A stretch of DNA of 6,384 nt from the NCBI GenBank assembly GCA_023230795.1, contig JALNWR010000157.1, positions 1 through 6,384 of the forward strand, given 5' to 3'. The notes beneath the pieces were generated by a model. The model did no database searches and was not told the origin of the DNA. It worked only from the letters and a program-made list of their open reading frames with translations. Shown here piece after piece: positions 6,205 to 6,384 of this stretch; position 1 is the first letter of the stretch; the number at the start of each line of letters is the position of its first letter. The translations under genes were made by a program, and so were the position numbers. Source of the DNA: Candidatus Cloacimonadota bacterium. GTDB lineage: Bacteria; Cloacimonadota; Cloacimonadia; Cloacimonadales; Cloacimonadaceae.

Positions 6205-6384
6205 AAAGACATTATTGATATCAAAAGTGATGTAATACAGCATCTTGGAGGTATTAGCCCTGATTTTTGGAGTTTACATGAAAAACCAGCCGGGGATTTG
6301 ACGTACTGTCCCTATCAGGCGAATTTGCCTTGTTTAAAACAAGCGGTATGTTAGAGATTAGTTTACAGTAATGTGAGACCGAAG
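6205..6384. other. Right-edge stretch without a convincing gene
   Basis: No start-to-stop gene is supported here. A plus-strand frame stays open from 6169 to the TAG at 6352-6354 (about 61 codons), passing through a stretch read as DFWSLHEKPAGDLTYCPYQ, but it has no plausible start and begins inside the long inverted repeat. A small palindrome, CTTGTTT-A-AAACAAG, lies at 6329-6343. It might be a gene remnant or the flank of a gene beyond the window. Confidence 0.4.

Noticed and set aside
6121..6243. Minus-strand 40-codon frame overlapping the long inverted repeat
   Set aside because: No ribosome site, no recognisable sequence, and half of it is palindrome arm.
6278..6301. Seven-codon leader peptide (MKNQPGI) with GGAG upstream
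   Set aside because: There is no downstream gene in the window to regulate and no attenuator structure; too short to support.
6291..6313. REP-like GGGA...GTAC...TCCC element
   Set aside because: The stem is only four pairs and no REP-associated transposase is present; resemblance is too slight.

Overview
The window is 6384 bases of a bacterial chromosome holding five housekeeping-type genes, bounded on both sides by repeat-rich non-coding DNA. No gene here fixes the taxonomy. The gene mix (a YfhO-family membrane protein, a signal peptidase I with an enlarged periplasmic domain, HemW, a short tRNA nucleotidyltransferase-family protein), a moderate GC content and the small dispersed repeats suggest a Gram-negative anaerobe, perhaps of the Cloacimonadota or a related lineage. 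That placement is an inference from general familiarity, not something shown by the sequence.

Layout. Positions 1-148 hold a 21-bp tandem repeat, an 80-bp composite repeat and an inverted 21-mer. Four genes follow on the minus strand, read right to left: yfhO-like (5403-2917), lepB (2849-1929), hemW (1959-844) and a short CCA/poly(A) polymerase-family gene (847-149). The last three are tightly packed: lepB and hemW overlap by 31 nt, and hemW and the nucleotidyltransferase gene overlap by an ATGA, so they look like one translationally coupled operon. An 80-bp divergent intergenic region separates yfhO from a plus-strand hotdog-fold thioesterase (5484-5888). From 5889 to the end there is no convincing gene, but there are several layers of repeats: a 47-bp imperfect duplication, a second copy of the 80-bp composite repeat in inverted orientation, a degenerate 16/17-bp tandem, and a long (about 126 bp) imperfect inverted repeat centred at 6141.5.

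How the genes relate. LepB releases exported proteins from their signal peptides; the YfhO-like protein is an inner-membrane protein of the type linked to surface-polymer glycosylation; HemW is a radical-SAM heme chaperone; the nucleotidyltransferase acts on RNA 3' ends; the thioesterase hydrolyses an acyl thioester. They do not form one pathway, and the grouping looks like an ordinary housekeeping cluster.

The most interesting part is the non-coding DNA. The same ~80-bp element lies downstream of both convergent-outward transcription units, in the same orientation relative to the upstream gene, and each copy carries a weak hairpin followed by a T tract on the sense strand and then two further stem-loops. 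This suggests a dispersed repeat family sitting at 3' ends of transcripts. No new defence system, CRISPR array or complete mobile element is visible.
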